Source of the DNA: Fragilaria crotonensis
Taxonomy: Eukaryota; Bacillariophyta; Fragilariophyceae; Fragilariales; Fragilariaceae
DNA length: 29,910 nucleotides
Reading direction: 5' to 3'
Assembly (NCBI GenBank): GCA_022925895.1
Contig: JAKSYS010000727.1
Coordinates: forward strand, 1-29,910
Position numbers and translations under genes: made by a program. This document shows, one piece after another, positions 9,088 to 17,540 of this stretch. The first letter of the stretch is position 1, and every line of letters starts with the position of its first letter. The notes under the pieces were generated by a model, which saw only the letters and a program-made list of their open reading frames with translations, searched no databases and was not told where the DNA came from.

Positions 9088-10405
9088 AGAAGTTCAAGAG
9101 GCGGAACGGGATGCGGATGACGACCTCGAACCCCTCGAACCCGAGTCAACCAGGAAGGATGCAGACGACTACACGCCTGAGTCGATGGACGAATACATCT
9201 CGGCAAGCGTGCTTCTGCCACGTGGCGAAGACGTGGTACGCGCAAAGGTCATTGGTCGGATGCACGGAAGAGACGGTACTCCACTTGGCATGCGGCACTC
9301 GAATCCTATCTTGGACACCCGGGAGTACCAGGTTGAGTTTCCGGACGGATCGACTGCGACGTATGCCGCGAATGTGATTGCCGAAAACTTATATTCACAA
9401 GTGGACGACGAGGGTCGCCACTTTGCCATTTTGCAAGAGATCACCGACCACAAGAAAGATGGATCGGCCCTGTCAAAGGACGACGGTTTCATTGAGAACC
9501 GTCATGGGCAGCGTCGTCCCAAGTTGACGACGAGGGGTTGGAAACTCTTGGTCTCTTGGAAGGATGGTACTTCGGATTGGATTCCGTTGAAGGACTTGAA
9601 AGAAGCGAACCCCGTTGAGGTGGCGGAGTATGCGGTTGCCAACAAGATCGCAGAGGAACCTGCATTTGCTTGGTGGGTTTGCGATGTGCTACGCCGCCGG
9701 GATCGTGTAATCAAGAAGGTAAAGTCCACCAAGTATTGGCTGAGGTCGCACAAGTATGGCGTGGAACTGCCGAAGACTGTGGCCGAGGCGCTTGCGATTG
9801 ATCGCAGAACGGGGACTACCTTTTGGCGTGATGCCATTGAAAAGGAGATGAGAAATGTGATGATTGCATTTGAGTTCAGCAACGACCCGAGCCCGCCGGT
9901 TGGATTTGCGAAAGCAACATGTCACATGATCTTCGACATCAAGTTTGATCTGACAAGGAAGGCGCGATTGGTCCTGAATGGCGCGAAGCATGATGTGCCG
10001 AAGGAAATGACCTTCTCAAGTGTCGTCTCACGCGACAGCGTTCGTATCGCTTTCACTCTTGCGGCTTTGAATGGGCTCGATATCTTGGCGGCTGACATCC
10101 AGAATGCCTATCTCTCGGCGCCGACTGAAGAGAGGTTATATGTTGTTGCTGGATTGGAGTTCCCACCCGACTTGAGAGGACGACCAGCGAAGATTGTGCG
10201 GGCCCTTTATGGAATGAAGTCGTCGGGAGCACGATTCAGGGACCACCTTGCTGCGTCGCTGCGGGATATGGGCTACAAGAGTTGTAAGGCGGACCCGGAC
10301 GTGTGGATGAAGCTGCGACGAAGGCCGATGGAACCAAGTTCTACAGCTATGTCTTGGCGTATGTTGATGACATCCTCTGTCTTGATACTAATCCAAAGAA
10401 TGTGA
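9060..10405 (+). pseudogene. pol: Element B linker, chromodomain-like module and reverse transcriptase N-half
   Basis: The frame takes over from integrase near 9060 after an indel in a GAC repeat. The acidic linker (ERDADDDLEPLEPES, YTPESMDEYISASVLLP) and EYQVEFPDGSTATYAANVIAENLYSQ lead to the chromodomain-like module at 9425-9644 and then EEPAFAWWV. RT follows: FWRDAIEKEMRNV, CHMIFDIKFDLTRKARLV, SSVVSRDSVRIAFTLAALNGLDIL, first catalytic Asp in AADIQNAYLSAP, IVRALYGMKSSGARF and KADPDVWM. The usual VAGGH after KAR is VLNGA here, which may be damage. The frame is lost near 10310, just before the YVDD box, which lies in the next frame. Confidence 0.9.
9425..9644 (+). other. Chromodomain-like module between IN and RT (element B)
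   Basis: The pattern is EITDHKKDGS, then a variable loop, then GWKLLVSWKDGTSDWIPLKD and NPVEVAEYAV. It resembles a chromodomain: strand with I/L and an E-I start, central V-x-W-K-x-G-x-x-x-x-W-x-P, and a C-terminal helix ending E-x-A/E-x-Y/F. Copies occur at 1225-1434 (A) and 19628-19831 (D), with the C-terminal half in X near 13560-13612. Fold assignment is by eye only. Confidence 0.5.
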
Positions 10406-11166
10406 TGGACGCTTTGTCGAAGGTTTACAAGCTGAAGGATGGGAGCGTGAAGGCGCCTGATGTATATCTTGGGGCTGAGATCAAGCAGTTCAGGATTCCC
10501 GAGTCGGACGAGCCGGGAAAGATCAGGTGGGCCATGTCTTCATCCAAGTATGTGGCGAGGGCTGTCAAGGATGTTGAGACAGAGTTGGAGAATGTGGGGT
10601 TGGGGTTGCCGAAACGTACCACGACTCCATTAAGTCAGGGGTATCGACCAGAGTTGGATCAGACGGCGGAGTTGGATGCACAGCGGCTCAATTACTACCA
10701 AGGGTTGGTCGGCGTCTTAAGGTGGATCTGTGAACTTGGGCGAGTGGACATCCTGATGCCGGTTTCTCTGATGTCACGATATCTTGTGTCTGCCAGGGAG
10801 GGCCATCTTCAGCAGTTGTTCCATGTCTTTGCATATCTGAAACAGTACGACCGATCAACGATGGTGTTTGATGACACTGAGCCAAGCTACGACCCGCGAC
10901 GTTTTGCCACACAAGATTGGTCGAAGTATTACCCTGACGCGAAGGAAGCGATACCGGAGAACATGCCCGAGCCGCGAGGGAAGCCAGTGATGATGACTTG
11001 TTTCGTTGATGCTGATCACGCAGGATGTCAGTTGACACGTCGATCGCACACTGGCGTGATCCTCTATATTAATCGCGCTCCGATCATTTGGTACTCCCAA
11101 GCGACAGAACACGGTGGAGTCTTCCACGTTTGGCTCGGAGTTCATTGCCATGAAGATCGCAGTTGA
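10303..11166 (+). pseudogene. pol: Element B reverse transcriptase C-half and RNase H start
   Basis: Continues RT in a new frame. The polymerase active site YVDD is at 10360-10371 (VLAYVDDILCL), followed by the lineage blocks APDVYLGAEIKQF, MSSSKYVARAVKDVE, TTPLSQGYRPELDQ, YYQGLVGVLRWICELGRVDIL and LQQLFHVFAYLK. The RNase H domain begins with TCFVDADHAGCQLTRRSHTGVIL (first catalytic Asp). The frame is lost near 11107, where a C run has one extra base: W-Y-S is followed by QATEHGG instead of KRQNTVE, which sits in the overlapping frame. The part upstream of 10310 is in the preceding entry. Confidence 0.9.
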
Positions 11167-11452
11167 GTTGATTGAGGGGCTGCGGTACAAGTTAAGGATG
11201 ATGGGTGTCCCGGTTGAGGATCCTTGCAATGTTTTTTGTGATAATGAAGCCGTCGTCAAGAATTCCACCAGGCCAGAGTCAACTTTGAAGAAGAAGCACC
11301 AGGCGATCGCGTATCATCGCACTCGCGAGGCTCAGGCTGCGGGGACTGTGCGGATTGCTAAGGAAGATGGTGAAACTAACCTGGCGGATATCTTTACGAA
11401 GCTCTTGGCGGGACCGAAGCTTCGGGATTTATTGCAACGCATCCTATGGTAA
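11108..11452 (+). CDS. pol: Element B RNase H C-terminal part
   Basis: Final pol segment in a third frame: ESSTFGSEFIAMKIAVELIEGLRYKLR with catalytic Glu, NVFCDNEAVVKNSTRPESTLKKKHQAIAYHRTRE with the third Asp and the His region, then TNLADIFTKLLAGPKLRDLLQRILW and a TAA stop. It matches the C-terminus of D block for block, so this is the natural end of Gag-Pol. RNase H removes the RNA template and the tRNA primer during cDNA synthesis. Confidence 0.9.
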   Translation, partial: NTVESSTFGSEFIAMKIAVELIEGLRYKLRMMGVPVEDPCNVFCDNEAVVKNSTRPESTLKKKHQAIAYHRTREAQAAGTVRIAKEDGETNLADIFTKLLAGPKLRDLLQRILW

Positions 11453-11825
11453 CGGGATGGCTTTTGGCCTGCGAAGCAGGTGGCTGGCCTTGGCCTACGA
11501 GCGTAGGTGTGGATGGGCTAATACTATTCGGTAATGGATGTCCGAACGGCCTCTGGTGTTATGTGATATTTGGTGTTTTGTGAGGAGTACGAATCCGGGG
11601 ACGAGCGAATCACCGATGGATCGGTATTTTGCTCGCGGGGACTGAACGAATTCTACTGTGTCTGCGTCGTATTGGGCTACGGCCAGACCAAGTGGGGTTT
11701 CTCCGGACTTATTTTATAATTTTGTTCTATCCTAATCACTAACGCTATGCTGCCCCACAATGATGGATTTCCAGTAGTAACGGTAGGTTTTATTCAGTAC
11801 TTTACCTTGTTTCTTCTTTCAACTC
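11453..11825 (+). other. Element B 3' flank
   Basis: No gene seen. Two adjacent short hairpins follow the stop codon: CCTGC-GAA-GCAGG at 11468-11480 and CCTACG-AG-CGTAGG at 11494-11507. GGGGACGAGCGA and CGGGGACTGAACGA at about 11597 and 11637 are purine-rich candidates for a polypurine tract. A TATTTTATAATTTTG stretch is near 11710. A 3' LTR is expected here but has no partner upstream of B. The boundary with fragment Y is not resolved. Confidence 0.4.
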
Positions 11826-11849
11826 GCGCAGAGGAAGCGTGTGATTTAC
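11826..11849 (-). promoter_or_regulatory. Fragment Y primer-binding site
   Basis: 24 bases identical, in inverted orientation, to 14042-14065 of element C, while the sequences either side differ. On this strand it follows directly after a candidate LTR end. The plus strand here (GCGCAGAGGAAGCGTG then TGATTTAC) reads like the D-arm and anticodon stem of a tRNA, so I call it a half-tRNA primer site. The tRNA itself is not identified. Confidence 0.6.
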
Positions 11850-12100
11850 TTGGTGTCGTGCTAACGCAACTAGTGGTAGCAAAACTACGAAGTAACGGGC
11901 TTTTCAAAAGTAGGTTTGTTGATGTTATGATTTGATTCGGTAGTCGTGTTCCCGTGTTTTCATACGGGAACGACCGAAAACTCTTACGCGCGACCATACA
12001 CGACTAACCGCGACTGAGTACGAATGTACGTCTCGCGCTCGCATTCTGTTGGTTCTGCGCACGTGACGGTACAGTATACTCTGGTACCAGTATCATTACA
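11850..12100 (-). repeat. Fragment Y: candidate LTR, minus orientation
   Basis: On the minus strand it starts TGTAATGATACTGG exactly where the RNase H reading frame of fragment X stops (X ends at 12101), and it ends directly before the primer site at 11849. About 251 bp. It contains the dyad GTTCCCGT / ACGGGAAC at 11948-11971. This looks like the 5' LTR of a minus-strand element inserted into X, whose interior has been lost to the left. The sequence is unlike the LTRs of C and D. Confidence 0.5.
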
Positions 12101-13612
12101 TGTGTGTGACCTTCGCGTTACCACATTCCCAGCGTGATTAGCATCCACAAATACGTGTAACGCCACAGGGTTCCCCAATGGTTCAGGCATCTTCGGTGGC
12201 AATTCCTCTTCAAGCTGTTGATAAAACGAGGACCAATCTGGTCGATGGTTAGTCGGTGTAACAGGCACAGGGTCAGTTGGATCAAATATGATTTGTGACT
12301 TGTCATGCTTATTCAAGTAAGCAAACACATGATATACGGCTTCGAGATGTCCCATACGTGGCAACGCCAAATGCTGCGAAAGCAAAGCTACCTCGGTATA
12401 AATGTCAATGCGTCCCAGCTTGACTGCCCATCTCAGAACTCCGATGAGGTTCTGATATTGCGATGCATATTGGTCATCGCATTCATCTGTCGTGTCAACC
12501 TCCGGTCGATAAGTCGTACTTGGAAACGGTGTTTTGCAGTTGACTTGAATCCTCGACCTTCCTCTCGCAACAATAACTTTCCATTTTGACAGCATTTCGG
12601 ACATACGTGTGCCGAGAATGACCAGTATTCACGTCCCGTTGGGTCACCCGGCCTCATTACCTTCTCAACATCAGCCCCAAATATCTAGTCGGAGGACCGA
12701 TGCTCGCTGGGTTCAATTCGTAAGCTGCCTGTATCGACTTGAGGTGCTCTGTCGGCTCGTGTGAAATGATCAAAACATCATCAACGTAAACAGAATCTAC
12801 TCATAATACTTAAACCCATTCGGCTTTGCAAAAGCTCTGCGATAGACGTCAGGGTCGGCTATTGTTGGCTCAAACCCCATGTCCCAAATCGTAGCGATAA
12901 ACATTGACCTCCAAGATGAGCCACTCGACTTCAATCCACATAAAGCATGCACTACCTTCACTACCATACCTTGCCTTGAACCGAACTCAGGCCCAGCGAC
13001 AAACCATACGCGCTCGCGACATGGTGCATTTAAGTATGCATTCCCGATATCGCAAGCCATGATGTCCAAATCATTCAATGCCGCCAACAAGAAGGCAAGC
13101 CTCACGCTGTCACGACTTACGACACTTGAATATGTAATGCTTGCGGGTGGTTCAGTCATATGTCCGCCAGCCACGAAACGCGCCTTTTGTGTTAAGTCCA
13201 TCTTAACATCGAATATCATATGGTGCTTTATTTCCTGGAACCCAACGTAGTCGCCCTTTGACAAACTCTCTCGTATCTGTTCTGGAGTTACACTTTCATC
13301 GTAATCAAACGCAATCATTACCTTTTTCATCTCTTTTTGGATTGCCTTCCACCAAAAGTCTGTGCCTATTTCCTTGTCAATCTGTAACGCTTCTTGTACC
13401 GAATGTGGAAGTCTCACACCATACTTGTGACTTGTCTTCCAGTAACGACTCTTTACCTCACCAATGATCCGATTCCTGATTCGCCGTGTTTGAGATACCC
13501 ACCATTTGAAGGCAGGCTCCTCCTGAATGTGATTAGCCACTGCATATTCAGCCAACTCAATTGGATTGGAGTCCTTAACATGTTTGAGATCAACCCAATC
13601 GGATGATCCATT
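12101..13612 (-). pseudogene. pol: Element X: RT-RNase H remnant of a copia element
   Basis: The minus strand starts inside the chromodomain-like module (SSDWVDLKHVKDSNPIELAEY) and continues EEPAFKWWV, KSRYWKTSHKYGVRLP, FWWKAIQKEMKKVMIAF, HHMIFDVKMDLTQKARFVAGGH, SSVVSRDSVRLAFLLAALNDLDIM, ACDIGNAYLNAP and ADPDVYRRAF. The frame then breaks near 12797; YVDDVLIISHEPTEHLKSIQ lies in the next frame. A third frame has TTYRPEVDTTDE, IGVLRWAVKLGRIDIYTEVALLSQHLA, FVDANHAGNVVTRRSHT and stops dead at 12101, where fragment Y begins. Same lineage as A, B and D, closest to D in the SHEP and TTYRPE blocks. No gag, protease or integrase remains. Confidence 0.9.
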
Positions 13613-13834
13613 GTGATGATAACCAGTTACAGTCGTATCGCTATGCCAATGCAAGTATTTGTACTGTATGGTATCATGAAGAAAACATGAATGAATGTCC
13701 TAATAATGACCGTTGAATGAATGTCCGATGACCAATGACCGTTGGTGAATGACCCATGATTAACAATGTCCAATGACCCCGGAATAATTATGGTATGTGG
13801 AGACTATGACCCATTGAGTTGGTCTTGGAACTCT

Positions 13835-13921
13835 CAATGACCATTCAATGCAGTCATGGGTACCAATGACCAATCAATGCAGTCTTCTGTATCAATGACC
13901 ATTCACTTTGGTCTTGGGTTC
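13835..13921 (+). repeat. Three 29-bp tandem repeats in element C LTR
   Basis: Units at 13835-13863, 13864-13892 and 13893-13921, each beginning CAATGACCAWTCA and followed by a partly conserved GCAGTC or TGGTCTTGGG half. They lie 30-120 bases upstream of a TATA box, the usual position of LTR enhancer repeats. Confidence 0.7.
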
Positions 13922-13950
13922 CATTAATGGCTCACTTCAGAAAATTCATT

Positions 13951-13956
13951 TATAAT
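13951..13956 (+). promoter_or_regulatory. TATA box of element C LTR
   Basis: TTCATTTATAATGCACAC lies about 90 bases before the LTR end and just after the tandem repeats. It would start transcription near 13980. Confidence 0.45.
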
Positions 13957-14041
13957 GCACACAATACTTTTTGCTTGATTTTTGTTAAAGCCCTACCCTG
14001 TTATTTTGCTAAGCACTTGTTAGCTCTGTTAAGATAACCGG

Positions 14042-14065
14042 GTAAATCACACGCTTCCTCTGCGC
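14042..14065 (+). promoter_or_regulatory. Element C primer-binding site
   Basis: Directly follows the candidate LTR. It is a perfect inverted match over 24 bases to 11826-11849, although the two LTRs are unrelated in sequence. Conservation of exactly this block beside two different LTRs is the mark of a tRNA-complementary site. The complement resembles the 5' half of a tRNA ending in the anticodon loop. Confidence 0.6.
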
Positions 14066-14105
14066 CAAGTAACAACAAAAGAAGACCAAGACAACATCTC
14101 CCAAC

Positions 14106-15384
14106 ATGCCTCCAGCATTTGCTCGCGCTCCTGCCCTTGCCATTGAAGGACTACTGGACTATACCAAGTCTGAACATGCCAAGATCTACAAGAGTGGAAT
14201 CCATCAAGTCTCTGATGACCCCTTTGACTGCGAACCTGAAGGTCTCTACCAGTTCCTCAAGGATGTTCATGACAGAGCTGATGAGATGGGGTGGACTGAA
14301 GGCATACTCAAGGTCACTCTCAATGGTGGTGAGGAAAATGAAAAAGAGGAGCCATTTATGGAAAACTATGGCACGCTTACGCTTGAGCAGGTTGTGGAAT
14401 CTGAGCTCCAGTACATTGATGAAGGTGGAAGACCAGCTCAAGATACATACATGTTGTACAAGTGTCTCATGGCATCCCTTACCAATGAAGCAAGGAAGAA
14501 AGTTACAATCTGGTCCAACCAGTATCGCATTGGAGAGAACAAGGAATGTAGTGGGGTGGCCCTGCTCAAGATCATCATCAGGGAGAGCCACTTGGACACC
14601 AATGCCACCACGAACCAGATCCGAACAAAGCTCTCAAGCTTGACTCATACATTACAACAATTGACAGCGACATTGGCCGTTTCAACCAGTATGTCAAGCT
14701 TCTTGTCCAGTCGCTTACTGCAAGGAACCAGACAACTTCTGACCTGTTGATCAACTTGTTCAAGGGCTATGGTGCAGTCAGTGATGAAGTTTTTCGGGCT
14801 TGGTTGCTCAAAGCAGGATGACCATGAAGAAGGTGAGGAAATCACTCCTGATGAACTCATGCAGGCTGCAAAGAACAAATATGACACCATGGTGGAAAAG
14901 GGGATCTGGAATGCTCCAACCGCTGAAGAGAAGATTGTTGCCCTAGAAGCAAAGCTTGAATCAACAGTGAAGAATCTCAACAAGAAAGTCTCTGCCAAAC
15001 TTGGAAAGAAGAAGGGAGGTAAGAAGGCAACAAAGAATGATAAAGGAAAAGGAAAGAAATCTGATTCCAAGTCTGAAGACCATCCCAAGATGTGGCCAGC
15101 ACCAAAAGCTGGAGACAAGAAGGAGGTGGAATTCAAGGGTCATACCTGGTATTGGTGTGGCAAAGACACAGGTGGAAAATGTGAGAAGTGGCGTGCACAC
15201 AAGCCCAAGGAATGCAAGGGCATGGCCGCATCCACAGGTGGAGAGAGAAGAGAAAGTCAGGAGACAACACCAATGATGATCGAAAGAAGGCAACCTTTGC
15301 AAGAAGCTCAAGGTTGCAAAGGCATATGTGGCCAAGATTGAGCAGCAGGCGGCAGATTGCTCATCAGGTGAAGAAACAGATTGA
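14106..15384 (+). pseudogene. gag: Element C gag (several frameshifts)
   Basis: Starts MPPAFARAPALAIEGLLDYT 41 bases after the primer site. Part 1 to about 14640 contains QDTYMLYKCLMASLTNEARKK. The frame then changes to KLDSYITTIDSDIGRFNQYV and LLINLFKGYGAVSDEVFRAW, changes again near 14810 to KQDDHEEGEEITPDELMQAA, then EKIVALEAKLE. A Lys/Gly-rich stretch precedes HTWYWCGKDTGGKCEKWRAHKP (Cys and His ligand candidates at about 15140-15215), which replaces the CCHC knuckle of ordinary gag. The last frame change, near 15295, leads to KVAKAYVAKIEQQAAD and a UGA at 15382-15384. Unlike A, B and D, the pol frame is not in phase with it. Confidence 0.82.
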
Positions 15385-15661
15385 CTCCTTGGGTGGACCA
15401 ACCTTCCAGCAGCAATGGTAACAGGTCTACTAGCGCTGATCTGTTGGTCTCAACCTATCCCTTTCTCCTACTACTACTCATGATCAACCTGAAGAATGAA
15501 ATGCCAACTGCAAGAGCAAGCAACATCATCCAGCAAACAATGTGGAAGATATGGATGCAATCTCTGCAAGGAATGGCAATCTCTATAAACTGGGTCCTGA
15601 CACCAACTAAACGAACAAAGAAGACAAAATCGGTGTTGATGGATCAAGTACAATCAACAAT
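15385..15661 (+). other. Element C gag-pol interval
   Basis: About 280 bases with no recognisable domain. A plus-strand frame from 15381 to 15785 is open but low in recognisable motifs (MTPWVDQPSSSNGNRSTSAD); it may be the true N-terminal leader of pol in this family. Its junction with the pol frame is not resolved. Confidence 0.3.
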
Positions 15662-17263
15662 ATGGACCTTGATATACTCAATGTGCGACAATGTTGGCGA
15701 CATGATCTTAAAAGCAACAGCATCAAACAACAAGAGACAACGGCTGACAGCAGCGCTCAAAGGCACAGATCAAGAAGCAGGGTGATGGCCCTTGCAATGT
15801 CTGTGCTGGCAATGCAAGCAGATGTGAAGACGGACACTGAGCGCAGAGTTAGATTCGACACAGACTCCGAATGGGTTGGCGTTGACAACCGCTGTTCAGG
15901 ATGCATCTCTGTGAGGTCGGACTTCATTGGTAACCTCAAACGTTGCAACAGAGTTATCAAAGGATTTGGAGGTTCAAGAACGACAAACGTGAAAATGGGA
16001 ACAATACGCTGGAAGTGGGAAGATGATCAAGGAAGACCGCATTCTTTCGACATCCCGAATTCATACTATGTTCCTGAAGGAAAGCTACGTTTACTGAGCC
16101 CCCAACACTGGTCGCAGTCGCAAACCAAGAGTCGAAAAGGACGAGCGACGTGCGGTGAACAAACAAATGGAAACGAATGCATCTTGTATTGGAATGACGG
16201 ACAGAACCAACTGCACATTGAACTAAGCCGTGTCAACAATGTTGCCTCTTTTCCGCTGGCGCATGGTTTTGAACAGTTTGGAGCTTTTTGTTGTGAAGCA
16301 GCTCTGGATAATCCATCAGACGACCCAATCGCAATGCCAAGTACCATCATCTCTGATGATGAAGACGACCACGATGAGGTGACGGCGAAAGCCCCACTGC
16401 CGTGGCAGTCAACTTGGCAACCTGCAACGAGGCGTCAACAGGAAAAATTCATTGCTTCTGAGATTGAGTTCGCCCTAAACGGACCATCCACAACTCCTCC
16501 AGGAGGGGAAACAAGCACAAACTCAAAAGAAATCATCAATGCGAACACCCCAAACGTCATAATTGACGAGGAGGAGCGACAACCACAGTCGGAGATGGCC
16601 GAACTGCTCGCAACCCATTTCAAATATGGGCACCTACCCATGCGAAAGTTGCAAGAGATGGCAAAACAAGGGATTCTCCCAAAGCGTCTCGCACAATGCA
16701 ACCTTCCTACGTGCTCAGCATGTCTCTATGCAAAAGCAACGCGGAAACCATGGAGGGGTAAGACTGCGAAAGACAGATCAGAAGATGAAAGAGCATCAAG
16801 GCCAGGGCAAGTCATATCAATTGACCAATTGGTGTCTCCAACGCCAGGTCTCATTGCTCAGATGACAGGGTTCCTGACCACAAAGCGATACAAGTATGCA
16901 ACTGTGTTTGTGGATCAGTTCAGCAGGCTGGGTTTTGTCTACCTGCAAAAGACAGCATCAGCAGAGGAGACAATTGAAGCAAAGAAAGCATTCGAGTCCT
17001 ACGCCAAAAGGCATGGCGTTATTGTCGAAAATTACCTCGCTGACAATGGGATCTTCAAGGCCCACAAATGGGTTGAAGCTTGCAAGAATGATGCGCAAGG
17101 GCTAACGTTTGCAGGCGTCAACGCTCACCACCAAAATGGTGTAGCAGAGCGTCGAATTTGTGAGTTGCAGGACATGGCCAGAACAATGCTTATCCATGCA
17201 AACTCGCGATGGCCAGATGCCATCACTGCAAACCTCTGGCCGTATGCCGTGAGCAGCAAATGA
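15662..17263 (+). CDS. pol: Element C protease and integrase
   Basis: 533 residues open. The protease box is GVDNRCSGCIS with the candidate catalytic Asp at residue 75 (15884-15886), followed by IKGFGG (flap) and SFDIPNSYYVPEGKLRLLSPQHW. The canonical DS/TGA is absent, yet this D-N-x-x-S form is what I associate with this copia branch. A zinc-binding HHCC finger is present: His 319 and 324, Cys 351 and 354. The integrase core has Asp 388 (ISIDQL), Asp 461 (YLADNG) and Glu 496 (NGVAERR), spacings 72 and 34; the first interval is longer than in A, B and D (55) because of an insert around LIAQMTGFLTTKRYK. The frame ends at 17263 by an indel. The start codon is uncertain; the true pol start may lie upstream in another frame. 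Confidence 0.85.
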   Translation: MDLDILNVRQCWRHDLKSNSIKQQETTADSSAQRHRSRSRVMALAMSVLAMQADVKTDTERRVRFDTDSEWVGVDNRCSGCISVRSDFIGNLKRCNRVIKGFGGSRTTNVKMGTIRWKWEDDQGRPHSFDIPNSYYVPEGKLRLLSPQHWSQSQTKSRKGRATCGEQTNGNECILYWNDGQNQLHIELSRVNNVASFPLAHGFEQFGAFCCEAALDNPSDDPIAMPSTIISDDEDDHDEVTAKAPLPWQSTWQPATRRQQEKFIASEIEFALNGPSTTPPGGETSTNSKEIINANTPNVIIDEEERQPQSEMAELLATHFKYGHLPMRKLQEMAKQGILPKRLAQCNLPTCSACLYAKATRKPWRGKTAKDRSEDERASRPGQVISIDQLVSPTPGLIAQMTGFLTTKRYKYATVFVDQFSRLGFVYLQKTASAEETIEAKKAFESYAKRHGVIVENYLADNGIFKAHKWVEACKNDAQGLTFAGVNAHHQNGVAERRICELQDMARTMLIHANSRWPDAITANLWPYAVSSK

Positions 17264-17540
17264 TGCAATTAACCACCTCAAGCATGCAGGATCCAGAGAG
17301 AAGAAGTCAATGGAAATCTTTGCCAAGACACGCGTGGTTGCTAATCCAAAGCACTGGAAGCCGTTTGGATGCCCAGTTTATGTTTTGGAAAGTGATCTGC
17401 AAAGTGGACAACCATTCCACAAATGGAAGAGCCGCTCGCGCGTTGGCATATACATTGGCAAGTCCCCACAACACGGACGCAATATTGCTCTCGTCTTGAG
17501 CTTGGAGACAGGATTGGTCAGCCCGCAATTCCATGCGTAT
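17264..17540 (+). pseudogene. pol: Element C post-integrase region, interrupted by element D
   Basis: In shifted frames: DAINHLKHAGS near 17265, then MEIFAKTRVVANPKHWKPFGCPVYVLES, WKSRSRVGIYIGKSPQHGRNIALVLSLETGLVSPQFHA. This is the standard copia segment after integrase. It stops at 17540, where the LTR of D begins. No RT or RNase H of C is recognisable beyond the other end of D (24012 onwards), so the rest was lost or was never adjacent. Confidence 0.85.
17536..17540 (+). repeat. Candidate target-site duplication of element D, left copy
   Basis: CGTAT, repeated at 24007-24011 beyond the other LTR. Five bases is the usual length for copia. Caution: CCGTAT also lies inside D next to its right LTR, so chance is possible. 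Confidence 0.5.

Larger units (their letters stand above)
5913..11452 (+). mobile_element. Element B: nearly complete Ty1/copia retrotransposon coding region
   Basis: The plus-strand order gag, protease, integrase, chromodomain-like module, RT, RNase H is complete from start to stop. All catalytic boxes are readable, but the frame changes near 6627, 7687, 7935, 9060, 10310 and 11107. Two of these (7687 and 11107) are single-base changes in C runs, which could be assembly errors. It is oriented head-to-head with element A, of the same lineage but clearly diverged in sequence. No LTR pair is recognisable on its flanks. Confidence 0.93.
13660..14041 (+). repeat. Element C candidate 5' LTR
   Basis: It runs from TGTACTGTATGG to the base before the primer site at 14042, about 382 bp. 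It contains three 29-bp tandem repeats (13835-13921), many copies of AATGACC, and a TATAAT box at 13951-13956, placed as expected for a U3 promoter. The partner LTR is not in the window, so the ends are provisional. Confidence 0.5.

Noticed and set aside
11747-11935. A 62-codon plus-strand frame
   Set aside because: It runs across the fragment Y primer site and into its LTR; no motif.
13690-13930. CRISPR array
   Set aside because: The repeats directly adjoin without unique spacers, in a eukaryotic LTR; ordinary tandem repeats.
14042-14065. tRNA gene at the tRNA-like sequence
   Set aside because: Only one half of a tRNA can be drawn, in the antisense sense relative to the element, directly after an LTR; a primer-binding site explains it. 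The same holds at 11826-11849 and 23756-23768.
15381-15384. UGA-CUC at the end of element C gag as a fourth readthrough site
   Set aside because: The pol frame of C is in a different phase and a second stop follows about 100 bases later, so in this copy the sequence does not support readthrough.
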